NCBI RefSeq assembly: GCF_033100135.1
Contig: NZ_CP136920.1
Coordinates: 1,612,001-1,676,000, forward strand
Direction: 5' to 3'
Length of the DNA: 64,000 bases
Origin: Rubellicoccus peritrichatus
Lineage (GTDB): Bacteria > Verrucomicrobiota > Verrucomicrobiia > Opitutales > Cerasicoccaceae
The position numbers and the translations under genes were made by a program. The notes under the pieces were generated by a model, which was not told where the DNA came from, searched no databases, and worked only from the letters and a program-made list of their open reading frames with translations. Positions 56,860 through 64,000 of this stretch are shown here, in pieces. The stretch's first letter is position 1. Each line of letters starts with the position of its first letter.

Positions 56860-57582
56860 CTAGCTGGCTTCGGGCGTATCGACTTCGGTTTCATTGAGGG
56901 CCTTGCGTGCGATCTTTGTGATGTAGATGGTGGCCACAATTGTCGCAATCAAACCAATGGCGTAGATAATATATTGCCCGGTTGTTGTTCCTGTATCCTC
57001 GCCCGTTGCGGCTTCAAGTCCAGCTTTACCAATTGCTCCAAGGTAGACATATAGAATGGTGCCGGGAAGCATTCCGATCCAACTGGCCAAAACATAGTGC
57101 CAGAACTTAACGGCGGTCAGTCCATAGAGATAATTACTAATGTTGAATGGTATCACGGGGCTGAGCCTCAGAAGGAAAACAATTTTTCCACCTTGCTTGC
57201 CGATCGCCTTGTCGATTGATTTGAACTTCGCATTGCTTTCAAGCTTTGCTGCAAATTGATCTCTGGCCAGATGCCTTGATATGAGAAAGGCAAGGGATGC
57301 TCCGACAACAGAACCAATCGAGACGGCAGCTGTGCCCCAGACAACACCAAATAGAAAGCCCGCTGCCAATGTGATGACAGACCCCGGGAGGAAAAGCACA
57401 GTTGCTGCGATGTATACAAGAATGTAAATGAACCATCCAGCCCATCCCAGTGATTCCAGCCAGACATTGAAGGATTCGAGCCATTCGTTCACTGGCAGGA
57501 AACGTGATCCAATAATCAACACAATGATAGCCAACACGCCGATAGCGATTTTCATCGGGATTTTTTTCTGTTCTTCAGGCAT
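56860..57582 (-). CDS. TVP38/TMEM64 family (VTT domain) membrane protein
   Basis: A 240-residue inner-membrane protein. An N-terminal helix (IAIGVLAIIVLIIGSRFL) is followed by the VTT domain: IAATVLFLPGSVITLAAGFLFGVVWGTAAVSIGSVVGASLAFLISRHLAR, then VFLLRLSPVIPFNISNYLYGLTAVKFWHYVLASWIGMLPGTILYVYLG. The G-x-x-x-V-R/L-x-S-P-x-x-P motif is present. DedA-like proteins help recycle membrane lipids. The C-terminal tail is charged (KIARKALNETEVDTPEAS). Confidence 0.9.
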   Translation of the reverse strand: MPEEQKKIPMKIAIGVLAIIVLIIGSRFLPVNEWLESFNVWLESLGWAGWFIYILVYIAATVLFLPGSVITLAAGFLFGVVWGTAAVSIGSVVGASLAFLISRHLARDQFAAKLESNAKFKSIDKAIGKQGGKIVFLLRLSPVIPFNISNYLYGLTAVKFWHYVLASWIGMLPGTILYVYLGAIGKAGLEAATGEDTGTTTGQYIIYAIGLIATIVATIYITKIARKALNETEVDTPEAS

Positions 57583-57610
57583 GGCTGTTATGACCTAATC
57601 TGTTTGGCAA

Positions 57611-57640
57611 ATAAAAAGCCTGCGCAATTGCTGCGCAGGC
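57611..57640 (-). terminator. rho-independent terminator of the YceI gene
   Basis: On the minus strand the sequence reads GCCTGCGCA-GCAAT-TGCGCAGGC followed by TTTTTAT, a strong hairpin with T-tract. It lies 27 bp after the YceI stop codon and 28 bp before the VTT gene start. Confidence 0.9.
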
Positions 57641-57667
57641 CCGTTTGAAATGATTTCACCTTTTGAC

Positions 57668-58258
57668 TTATTTGTCTGCTGGACGGTGGCCCTGGATACT
57701 AAGCTCAATCTCGACTTCATCGCCAACGATAGGTTGTCCCGAGGTTAGCCCCCAATCGGTTCGGTCTATCGTAGTTGTGCCTTCCCAACCAGCGACCATG
57801 ATGCCTTCGTAAGGGCCTTTTCCGGCCATTTCACCAAGGTAATCGACATCCAGTGTCACTGGCTTTGTTTTGCCCAGTAAGGTCAGGTCGCCAGTGACCT
57901 TGTATTTCTTGTCACCGACTTTTTCCCATTTCTTGCTCACGAAATCGATGCTATCGTGTTTTTCTACATTGAAGTAGTCATCCTGCTTGAGATGATCGTC
58001 GCGCTTCGAATTGCTGGTATCGACGCTACTGGTGTCGATGGTCGCATTGGCTTGGGCAACAGAAGGGTCTCCTGATGGGTCGAAGGTGACGGTGCCTTTA
58101 AACTTACCGAACTTACCGGGAACCTTGTTGAAGAAGTGTCGAACTTTGAAGTTAACGCCCGAGTGAGTCGGGTCGATTTCATAAGTGTGCGGGCCAGCCG
58201 CAAACAAAGTAGCAGCGCCGATGGTGAGAATACTTGTAAGAATCAGGTGTTTTTTCAT
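57668..58258 (-). CDS. YceI family periplasmic protein
   Basis: A 196-residue protein with a signal peptide (LILTSILTIGAATLFAAG, residues 3-20) and the YceI lipocalin-like fold. HTYEIDPTHSGVNFKVRHFFNKVPGKFGKFKGTVTFDP is the family start, followed by ATIDTSSVDTSNSKRDDHLKQDDYFNVEKHDSIDFVS and LTLLGKTKPVTLDVDYLG. It ends DRTDWGLTSGQPIVGDEVEIELSIQG. Members bind polyisoprenoids or amphiphiles in the periplasm and respond to high pH or stress. Followed by its own terminator. Confidence 0.95.
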   Translation of the reverse strand: MKKHLILTSILTIGAATLFAAGPHTYEIDPTHSGVNFKVRHFFNKVPGKFGKFKGTVTFDPSGDPSVAQANATIDTSSVDTSNSKRDDHLKQDDYFNVEKHDSIDFVSKKWEKVGDKKYKVTGDLTLLGKTKPVTLDVDYLGEMAGKGPYEGIMVAGWEGTTTIDRTDWGLTSGQPIVGDEVEIELSIQGHRPADK

Positions 58259-58430
58259 AGTATTTAGAAGATAATCAGATGCTTTGAATTAGATTTAGTC
58301 TCGAAGAAAGCCAAAACCTTTCATCATGCAAGCGCGAGAACGTAAAATCTTTACATCAAGCTAATTTATCGTTTTCAAGTCCTTTGCGGTTGCTAAATCA
58401 AGCCAGTCGGTTTTTCTCCGCCATTGAGGT

Positions 58431-59210
58431 ATGGAGGTTATTTTCTTAGGCACGGGGACATCCCAGGGAGTCCCGATGATTGCGCATGAGTCGGATGGAT
58501 GTGATCTTGCTAATTCTAAAAACTGGCGGACGCGCAGCAGCATACATGTCATCATGGGTGGGCATCGAATTCAGGTCGATGCTTCGCCGGAATTTCGGCT
58601 CCAATGCATCCGCAACGGCATTTGGGATATTGATACATTTATTCTGACTCATGGCCATGCGGATCATGTCCTTGGTATGGATGATCTTCGGCGCTTTTGT
58701 GATCGTCGTGGTTTCTCGGCTATTCCTGTTTACAGCACAGCGGATGGCTTGAAGCGGGTTCAGCAGATATATCCTTATGCCATCGGCGATAAACCAGTTT
58801 CCAAAGGCTATGCCGCTTTCCAGATTCACGAGATGCCAGATGTGCTTGAGACACCGGGCGGGCTTGTTCGATCCGTGCTTTTGGAGCATGGGGCCATTCA
58901 TGTCCTCGGTCTGGTTTTCGAAGAGAAGGTGACTGGGGCGAAGTTTGTCTACTATAATGACTGCAAAGTTGTTGGCGATGATGCCCTGGCTCTGGCTGCG
59001 GGAGCGGATATTGTGACATTGGACGGCCTTCGGCCTCATCCTCATCCTACACACATGACAATCGACGAAGCCGTTGAAGTGGCTCAAAAAATCAACGCTC
59101 CTCAGAGCTACCTGACGCACATGACATTTTGTGTGGATCATGAGACTTGGGATGCAAAATTGCCGAGGGGGATCAATCTGGCTTGGGATGGTCTCCGTCT
59201 GACGTTATAG
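58431..59210 (+). CDS. MBL fold metallo-hydrolase (PhnP/RNase Z-like)
   Basis: A 259-residue metallo-beta-lactamase-fold hydrolase. The metal-binding motif THGHADHVLGMDDLRRF (about residues 74-90) provides H-x-H-x-D-H. Further ligands are Asp in FVYYNDCK and the C-terminal His in YLTHMTFCVDHE. The start MEVIFLGTGTSQGVP matches the YycJ/PhnP subgroup that hydrolyses cyclic phosphate or tRNA-like phosphodiesters. It lies alone on the plus strand, before the RNR gene. Confidence 0.92.
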   Translation: MEVIFLGTGTSQGVPMIAHESDGCDLANSKNWRTRSSIHVIMGGHRIQVDASPEFRLQCIRNGIWDIDTFILTHGHADHVLGMDDLRRFCDRRGFSAIPVYSTADGLKRVQQIYPYAIGDKPVSKGYAAFQIHEMPDVLETPGGLVRSVLLEHGAIHVLGLVFEEKVTGAKFVYYNDCKVVGDDALALAAGADIVTLDGLRPHPHPTHMTIDEAVEVAQKINAPQSYLTHMTFCVDHETWDAKLPRGINLAWDGLRLTL

Positions 59211-59413
59211 CACGTTATTTTATTGTGACGGATCACATTGCTGAAGAGGGACTTGGGAGCCTGTAAAATCGTCAAAAAAACGATGTGAATAAGTTGTGTG
59301 TAAAAACTAAAAACTTTCGATTGCCGCAGTTCCAAGTCTCTGTTGCCTTGCTTGTCACCCTTTTTAACCCCCTGAGTTTCGTATTTTCATATTTCCGCCG
59401 TTATGTGATCAAA

Positions 59414-59429
59414 ACTCTATATATAGTGT
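59414..59429. promoter_or_regulatory. NrdR box 1
   Basis: ACTCTATATATAGTGT agrees with the NrdR consensus acaCwAtATaTwGtgt. It lies 32 bp from box 2, about three helical turns, the usual spacing of paired boxes. Confidence 0.85.
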
Positions 59430-59445
59430 TAAAATCTTAAAAAAT

Positions 59446-59461
59446 GCACTATATATAGTGG
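59446..59461. promoter_or_regulatory. NrdR box 2
   Basis: GCACTATATATAGTGG, a near-perfect NrdR box, six bases before a TTGACA sequence. Binding of NrdR to both boxes would repress the RNR gene when dATP is high. Confidence 0.87.
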
Positions 59462-59595
59462 TCCTGCTTGACAGAAAATTCAAACACTCTCATTCTTAGC
59501 TTCAACTATGACGCTGGTTGGCAGCTTCGCTATGCACCCTGAAGTTCCTATCCAGTTATTACCGAGTAATTAACAAATCTATCCTGAACGCGATT

Positions 59596-60687
59596 ATGGA
59601 AGTCACCGAAGTCACCATCGGAAACAAGCAATTCACCCTCGACAAAAGCAAGGCCGAGGAGGCGTTTCGCGCCAAACGAGTCATCAATGGCCGTGAGACC
59701 ATGTTTTTCAATATTTTGCCCCTTAAGTATCAGTGGGCATATGACCTTTACAAGACGATGAAAGCCAATCATTGGGAGCCGGAAGATATCCCAATGCAGA
59801 AAGACTGCGAGCAGTGGCGTGACAGCAGCGGGCAAATCACTGATGTCGACCGATGGATCATCAAAATGGCAATCGGCTACTTTTCTGCCGCCGAGGGTAT
59901 TGTCGGGGACAATGTCATGCATGTGGTGAGAGAAGTCGTGACTGCGCCCGAGCTGAAATTGACGCTTGGCCGCCACGCTCACGAAGAAAATATCCATGCT
60001 GACAGTCTCGTTTACATGATTTCTTCGCTGGGGATTAATCCGCACGAATGTGAGGCTATGTTCAGCGATGTCTCTACCATCGATAAAAAGACTGACTTCG
60101 TCGTCAGTAATTCACGAGCATTGCGCCGCGATATCGATTTGACGGTGACTGAGAACAAGCAGGCTCTTTGTAAAAACATCTTCCTTTTTGGTCAAGTTAT
60201 GGAGGGCACCCAGTTTTACGGGTTGTTTGGTATGGTTCTTAGCCTTTATCGCCAGACAAAATTTCCAGGCATCGGGCAGATGTTCCGCTACACGCTTCGC
60301 GATGAATCCAATCACATTGAGTTGTTCCGCAATTTGCTGATGGATCTCGTTGAGGAAAATCCGGATGTCTGGACTGATGAATTCCGCAATGAACTTGTGG
60401 CGACCATGAAGGAGGGCGTTGAGCTTGAAAAAGAATTCATTCGTGATTGCCTGCCGGTCAATGCACTTGGTCTTTCAGCTGATGAGTTTGAACAGTATAT
60501 TGACTACATTGCAGACCGCCGTCTTGAAGGCTGCGGACTTCCTCTCTTGTCACCAGGTGCTAAGAATCCGTTCCCTTGGCTTTCCGAGATGATGGACATC
60601 AAGAAGGAAGCGAATTTCTTTGAGCAGCGTGTGACTGAGTATCAAAAAGCCTCCGCACTTGATGCTGTTGACGATGATGATCTTTAG
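59596..60687 (+). CDS. nrdB: class I ribonucleotide reductase beta subunit, Tyr-less (class Ic-like)
   Basis: A 363-residue radical-generating subunit. Metal ligands can be placed: Glu100 (FSAAEGIVGDN), Glu131 and His134 (EENIHADSLVYMI), Glu203 (QVMEGTQFYG), Glu237 and His240 (RDESNHIEL). The position of the radical tyrosine, four residues after His134, is Leu138. The first ligand is Glu instead of the Asp of E. coli. Both traits match Chlamydia-type class Ic enzymes, which use a Mn/Fe cofactor (Phe at this position in C. trachomatis). The C-terminal tail TEYQKASALDAVDDDDL should bind the alpha subunit, whose gene is not in this window. The ATG at 59596 was chosen since upstream frame lies in the leader. 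Two NrdR boxes precede it. Confidence 0.93.
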   Translation: MEVTEVTIGNKQFTLDKSKAEEAFRAKRVINGRETMFFNILPLKYQWAYDLYKTMKANHWEPEDIPMQKDCEQWRDSSGQITDVDRWIIKMAIGYFSAAEGIVGDNVMHVVREVVTAPELKLTLGRHAHEENIHADSLVYMISSLGINPHECEAMFSDVSTIDKKTDFVVSNSRALRRDIDLTVTENKQALCKNIFLFGQVMEGTQFYGLFGMVLSLYRQTKFPGIGQMFRYTLRDESNHIELFRNLLMDLVEENPDVWTDEFRNELVATMKEGVELEKEFIRDCLPVNALGLSADEFEQYIDYIADRRLEGCGLPLLSPGAKNPFPWLSEMMDIKKEANFFEQRVTEYQKASALDAVDDDDL

Positions 60688-60860
60688 GACTGTGTGATTT
60701 TCCGAGTCTGCGTTGAGGCAGAACTTTGGTGAAAATTATGCTTGCTAAATGTTACGCTTTTGTTACTATTTAATTCACGTTGTTTGTTTATTTTCTCCAC
60801 GATAGTTCGGTCTGCGAATTCATCGTGGATGTAAGTGGCATGGTGATTAAATGGTAAGAG

Positions 60861-60899
60861 AAGGGTCGTGGGGTGGCAGCCACGACCCTTTCTTTTTTT
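60861..60899 (+). terminator. rho-independent terminator of nrdB
   Basis: AAGGGTCGTG-GGGTGGCAGC-CACGACCCTT followed by TTCTTTTTTT. It lies 173 bp after the nrdB stop codon; the 170-bp 3' UTR contains a second hairpin (CCACGAT...ATCGTGG, about 60797-60826). Confidence 0.9.
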
Positions 60900-60910
60900 A
60901 TTAATCAGAG

Positions 60911-62047
60911 TTACTCTTTAACGTCTGCAAATTCCCTTAACTCTTCCTCGAATTTAGCAATGATTTTGGCCCAGGAAATATCAGCTGCAGTCCTGTTAGC
61001 TGCTTCTGCTATGGTTGGCCAGAGGGGTTTGGCATTCGTCACTTGCTCTATTGTTTTCAGAAAGCCAGCTTCGTCTTTGTAGGGTGCAGTGAATCCGTTT
61101 TCTCCATTAACGATATGTCGTTTGCCTGCAGCATAATCATAACAAAGAACGATAAGTCCACTTGCCATGGCTTCGGTGACGACGTTACCGAATGTTTCCG
61201 TAACACTGCCAAAAAAGAAGAAATCTCCTGATGCGTAATGCGCAGCCAGATCTTCACCTTTGCGCATGCCGGCAAAGTGAATGTCCGGATGTTCTTTCTC
61301 CAGGTTTTTGCGCTCTGGCCCGTCTCCAACGATGACTAATTTGGCATTAGGTTCGAGCTCTTTGAAGCGAGTGAACGCCTTGACCGTTAATGGGATATTT
61401 TTTTCGTTTGCGACCCGCCCAACATAAAGCACGACCGGTGTGCTCGGTTCGACACCCCATTCAGTACGTAGCTTTTCACTACGACGTGCTGGCGTAAACA
61501 ATTCTGTATCTACGCCTCGGGAAAGAATGCGGACATTGTTAATGCCTTGTTCTTCGAGCTCTTCTTTAACTTCGTCGGATGGTACATACGTGGCACCAGT
61601 CCGGTTATGGAAGTACTTAAAGAAACGCATCAGTGGTTTGGTGAAGAAACCATAACCATAGTGATCTCCATAACTGTGGAAATTCGTATGAAAAGTGGAG
61701 ATGGTTGGGATGTTCAGATCGTCGGCGGCCCCCAGTGCTGAATAGCCCAGTGGTCCTTCAGTTGCAATATGGATGAGATCCGGCTTTTCCTTGCGCCATA
61801 CTGCCTTGAGTCGCCTCCTTGCTGGAACCCCAAATTGCAGGCCCTGATAACGTGGAATGGAGTAGCCTTTAACCAGGATTTCTTCGTAATCCTTTTCTTC
61901 CCTGCGCGTTTTGTCTGCCTCTTGCCGCGGGCGTACGACTGTCATGTGGTTGCCGCGTTTGTGCAGTCCCGTTACCAGTCGATGAAGTGTCATCGCGACG
62001 CCATTGACTTCAGGAGGAAAGGTTTCTGTGATGAGAGCGATTTTCAC
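60911..62047 (-). CDS. glycosyltransferase family 4
   Basis: A 378-residue GT-B fold glycosyltransferase. IALITETFPPEVNGVAMTLHRLVTGLHKRGNHMTVVRP is the acceptor-domain start of the mannosyl-transferase-like (MgtA/PimB-type) group. VVLYVGRVANEKNIPLTVKAFTRF opens the donor domain, and ETFGNVVTEAMASGLIVLCYDYAAGKRHIVNGENGFTA is the E-x(7)-E donor-sugar site. It transfers a hexose from a nucleotide sugar, perhaps to a lipid. The start codon is GTG at 62047. It is alone, facing the nrdB terminator. Confidence 0.92.
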   Translation of the reverse strand: MKIALITETFPPEVNGVAMTLHRLVTGLHKRGNHMTVVRPRQEADKTRREEKDYEEILVKGYSIPRYQGLQFGVPARRRLKAVWRKEKPDLIHIATEGPLGYSALGAADDLNIPTISTFHTNFHSYGDHYGYGFFTKPLMRFFKYFHNRTGATYVPSDEVKEELEEQGINNVRILSRGVDTELFTPARRSEKLRTEWGVEPSTPVVLYVGRVANEKNIPLTVKAFTRFKELEPNAKLVIVGDGPERKNLEKEHPDIHFAGMRKGEDLAAHYASGDFFFFGSVTETFGNVVTEAMASGLIVLCYDYAAGKRHIVNGENGFTAPYKDEAGFLKTIEQVTNAKPLWPTIAEAANRTAADISWAKIIAKFEEELREFADVKE

Positions 62048-62174
62048 TTGCTGCTTCTTTTTAAGGCACTCTCATAAAGGGTGAAGTCAGAAGAGAGAAG
62101 GCAGAAGTGAGCCACATAGGAAAACGTCACTTACTCTCTTGTATATCAATGGTCTTTTAGATTCATAGACGAAC

Positions 62175-62366
62175 TTACTCTTCGATAGATGTTGAATCGC
62201 TATTTGCCTCCTTGGCTTGTTCTTTCGCTTCCTTCTCTGCGAGTTCCTTAGCTGCTTCCTGCAAGGTGCTATGCTGAATGTAGAATTTCAACCAGGCCAA
62301 TGCACCTACGATTAAAATCGCAGCGATAACGAATCCAATTGGAGGCCTTTTCTGTCTATCACTCAC
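62175..62366 (-). CDS. small membrane protein, unknown function
   Basis: A 63-residue protein. The hydrophobic helix GFVIAAILIVGALAWLKFYI (about residues 11-30) is flanked by a basic N-terminus and a highly charged Glu/Lys/Ala-rich C-terminus (AAKELAEKEAKEQAKEAN), likely a helix in the cytoplasm or periplasm. It starts with GTG. It lies 69 bp after the pseudopilin-like gene on the same strand. No family recognised. Confidence 0.6.
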   Translation of the reverse strand: MSDRQKRPPIGFVIAAILIVGALAWLKFYIQHSTLQEAAKELAEKEAKEQAKEANSDSTSIEE

Positions 62367-62435
62367 TGCCTTAAAGCCTACTGCCGTGAAGGCATTGGGC
62401 GAGCAAAACCATCAAATTTGTTTTTCCAGTAAGGC

Positions 62436-62960
62436 TTAAGGGCCGTCTGGATAAATGATATCATCTTCGTTGAATAGCTTTCCATCCGGACCGGCAGAGC
62501 GCAGTGTGGTTTTAATGCTACTTTCGGAATGGAAAAAGACAGGGTTTCCCCAGCGATCGATTAACTCACCGTTATCATTGATTGCGGGGTGATCTGGTGG
62601 GATTGCAGCGAGTCGCAGCCCGTTGTTACCTGTCAGGACAGCTGTGAATTCTGCGTTTGTCCCCATTGGCTTTGAGGAAAGGTTTTTGACAGAGCTTCGC
62701 ATCTGAAAGAGCAGGACATGGATTGTTTCCAGATCACGCGCTGCGTTTCCACCAGGTTGATTAATGCGATCTGCCAATGGCGAGTGGCGAATCGCAGATG
62801 AAGGTGGTTTTGGTTTTGCAGCCGGAGTGGTTGGTGCTTCCTTGATTGGCCTCTCTTTGGCCTGTGGACTTTGATCTGAATGGAAATACCTCAGCAATCC
62901 TATCATCAGGATTACAAACGTAATGGCTGTTAACGGAATGAATCCGCGATTGCGTATCAT
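62436..62960 (-). CDS. pseudopilin-like protein
   Basis: A 174-residue protein. Its N-terminus NRGFIPLTAITFVILMIGLLRYF resembles a type IV pilin-like signal with a hydrophobic stretch after GF, but the usual Glu at position +5 is missing. A Pro/Lys-rich linker follows. The C-terminal DRWGNPVFFHSESSIKTTLRSAGPDGKLFNEDDIIYPDG is the GspG-type ending (D-x-W-G-N-P and S-x-G-P-D-G-x-x-x-x-x-D-D-I). It is translationally coupled to the upstream DUF1501 gene by a 4-bp overlap. Confidence 0.72.
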   Translation of the reverse strand: MIRNRGFIPLTAITFVILMIGLLRYFHSDQSPQAKERPIKEAPTTPAAKPKPPSSAIRHSPLADRINQPGGNAARDLETIHVLLFQMRSSVKNLSSKPMGTNAEFTAVLTGNNGLRLAAIPPDHPAINDNGELIDRWGNPVFFHSESSIKTTLRSAGPDGKLFNEDDIIYPDGP

Positions 62961-64000
62961 GACATTTGCATGAAGCCAAGTGGTGGTGTCACTCCAGGCG
63001 TATAAAAATTGGTTACATTCGGTAGAACAGTCGGGAGGTCCTGAGGGCTGACTCCAAACCATAAAGCGAGTTCAGCAAAATACTGGTCAACTGAAGTCGT
63101 TGGTATCAAACGTCCGCGTCCTGTGTCAATTGGGCTTCCTTCGTAAAGGTCAGGGTAGGTGCCGTAGACATTGCCTCCGTTAACGGCACCACCAACGACG
63201 AGGTGGTTTCCGCCCCACGCATGGTCCGAACCTGCACCATTCGAAGTCAAGGTGCGTCCAAAGTCGGAAGCTGTAAAAAGCGTTACATTGTTTTGTTCAT
63301 TGATCTCCGTCAGAGCACTGTAAAAGGAATCGATTGCCTGACTTACAATAGGAACCATCCCATCCATGTTATTAAGTACTTCATCGTGGTGATCCCAGCC
63401 GCCCAATTGAACGAAGAAGGTTTGCCGGTTCATATTCAGAGTTGTGTGTGCGGCTATGCTGGTGGCAACCATTCGGAGTTGGCTCGCAAGGTGGTTGCCT
63501 TCGGGGAATGTCGTAGCGAAATCCGGCACTGCATCGGTGGCGGCTGAGAACTCAAGATGTGAGTCAATTGCACTTTTGCTGGCCTTGGCAAATGTGGATT
63601 GAAAGAGGTTCTGGTAATCGGAGTCGAGTTGATTATCAACAGCTGCATTCATTGCCGGATTCACTCCCCAGGTGGCATCATAATTCCTTCGTCCGACAGA
63701 GCCGTTGGGTGATATGGAATATTCAAAAACCTCATTACCAGCCTGCCAGGTGTTGTTCCCGGCGATCGAGATATTCATGGATATATTGTCGTTGTTGTTC
63801 AACGAGTGAAGCAGGTCGGCGGTGCGACCGCCCCAGCCAATTGCAGAGGTGTCCTGCGGAACGGAAGTCTGCCATTGCCGAATCTGGTCAGAGTGGGAAT
63901 AAAGCCCGAGCGGAAGAATTACAGATTCGGCTTGATACTGTGCTTTGGTTGTTGGTTCGACAAGTGTTCCGACGTTTGCCAGCCAGGCAGCGTTGCCATT
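62957..64000 (-). CDS. DUF1501 domain protein, 5' end outside the window
   Basis: The visible 347 codons belong to the DUF1501 (alkaline-phosphatase-like) family. Before any start codon the frame runs to the window edge with WLANVGTLVEPTTKAQYQAE, LGLYSHSDQIRQWQTSVPQD and IGWGGRTADLL, all family landmarks. Further on, FVQLGGWDHHDEVLNNMDG, FTASDFGRTLTSNGAGSDHAWGGNHLV and GTYPDLYEGSPIDTGRGRLIPTTSVDQYFAELALWFG follow. DUF1501 proteins are exported (often by Tat) and usually encoded next to DUF1800 genes; their function is unproven. The first Met-type codon at 63802 (TTG) is not the true start. Confidence 0.93.
   Translation of the reverse strand, partial: NGNAAWLANVGTLVEPTTKAQYQAESVILPLGLYSHSDQIRQWQTSVPQDTSAIGWGGRTADLLHSLNNNDNISMNISIAGNNTWQAGNEVFEYSISPNGSVGRRNYDATWGVNPAMNAAVDNQLDSDYQNLFQSTFAKASKSAIDSHLEFSAATDAVPDFATTFPEGNHLASQLRMVATSIAAHTTLNMNRQTFFVQLGGWDHHDEVLNNMDGMVPIVSQAIDSFYSALTEINEQNNVTLFTASDFGRTLTSNGAGSDHAWGGNHLVVGGAVNGGNVYGTYPDLYEGSPIDTGRGRLIPTTSVDQYFAELALWFGVSPQDLPTVLPNVTNFYTPGVTPPLGFMQMS

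Larger units (their letters stand above)
59211..59595. other. 385-bp regulatory region of the ribonucleotide reductase gene
   Basis: It contains two NrdR boxes (listed) and a TTGACA at 59468-59473 that may be a -35 element. The rest (59211-59400) shows nothing recognisable. No gene is seen. Confidence 0.65.

Noticed and set aside
58446-59141. 231-codon minus-strand open frame
   Set aside because: Antisense to the MBL hydrolase, whose metal motifs are intact.

Overview
The window reads as a chromosomal segment of a free-living Verrucomicrobiota bacterium, most likely from the Opitutia lineage. This is inferred from gene content: three PEP-CTERM anchored secreted proteins, a type I sulfatase, DUF1961, DUF1501 and GH172/DUF2961 proteins, LL-diaminopimelate aminotransferase (a lysine/peptidoglycan route common in the PVC superphylum) and a Chlamydia-like ribonucleotide reductase small subunit. 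No rRNA or tRNA gene was recognised, so the placement rests on proteins only. No phage, integrase, CRISPR array or intact insertion sequence is visible. The mobile fraction consists entirely of short non-coding palindromic elements.

Layout. 0.1-3.6 kb: a secreted aromatic-rich protein, two GNAT acetyltransferases, a Gly/Cys-tailed membrane protein and a LacI regulator. 3.7-8.0 kb: a LacI-operator-preceded four-gene operon encoding a GH172-like hydrolase, an aldo/keto reductase, a MOSC protein and a cytoplasmic sulfite-oxidase-fold protein; this is the most unusual metabolic cluster in the window. 8.0-15.2 kb: housekeeping (RluD-like pseudouridine synthase, Ppx/GppA, RsmI, glucose-6-phosphate isomerase, ADP-ribosylglycohydrolase). 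15.2-19.1 kb: a lipoprotein and an ABC exporter of the YbbA/YbbP type. 19.4-24.1 kb: an AraC regulator, a PEP-CTERM protein, an esterase with a damaged signal peptide, a YghZ-like reductase and a tandem ACT protein. 24.4-29.6 kb: a hybrid histidine kinase with a degenerate ATPase domain, Lnt, a HisN-type phosphatase and a DEDD exonuclease.

29.6-34.3 kb is a repeat-rich accessory stretch with only a TM2 protein, a sulfatase and an IclR regulator. 34.3-38.0 kb is a tight Maf-TonB-RluA-AroF operon. 38.0-48.0 kb holds a TetR/SDR pair with matched operators, two PEP-CTERM proteins, a GH2 beta-galactosidase, DapL and DUF1961, with palindromic elements between them. 48.3-64 kb is mostly housekeeping: an EI24 membrane protein, an AlkZ-related protein, ThrRS, a large secreted glycosidase-like protein, UvrD/PcrA helicase, a VTT membrane protein, YceI, an MBL hydrolase, class I RNR beta with two NrdR boxes, a GT4 glycosyltransferase and, at the edge, a DUF1501 protein translationally coupled to a pseudopilin-like protein.

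The points most worth following up are: (i) miniature elements flanked by TA whose first base makes the stop codon of the upstream gene (two unrelated inverted-repeat families, at 29612 and 48001); (ii) an RNR beta subunit with Leu at the radical-tyrosine position; (iii) the hybrid kinase lacking N- and G-box residues; (iv) the LacI/GH172/AKR/MOSC/sulfite-oxidase-like operon, whose GH172 member lacks one expected catalytic glutamate; and (v) the esterase whose signal peptide is cut by an in-frame amber codon.
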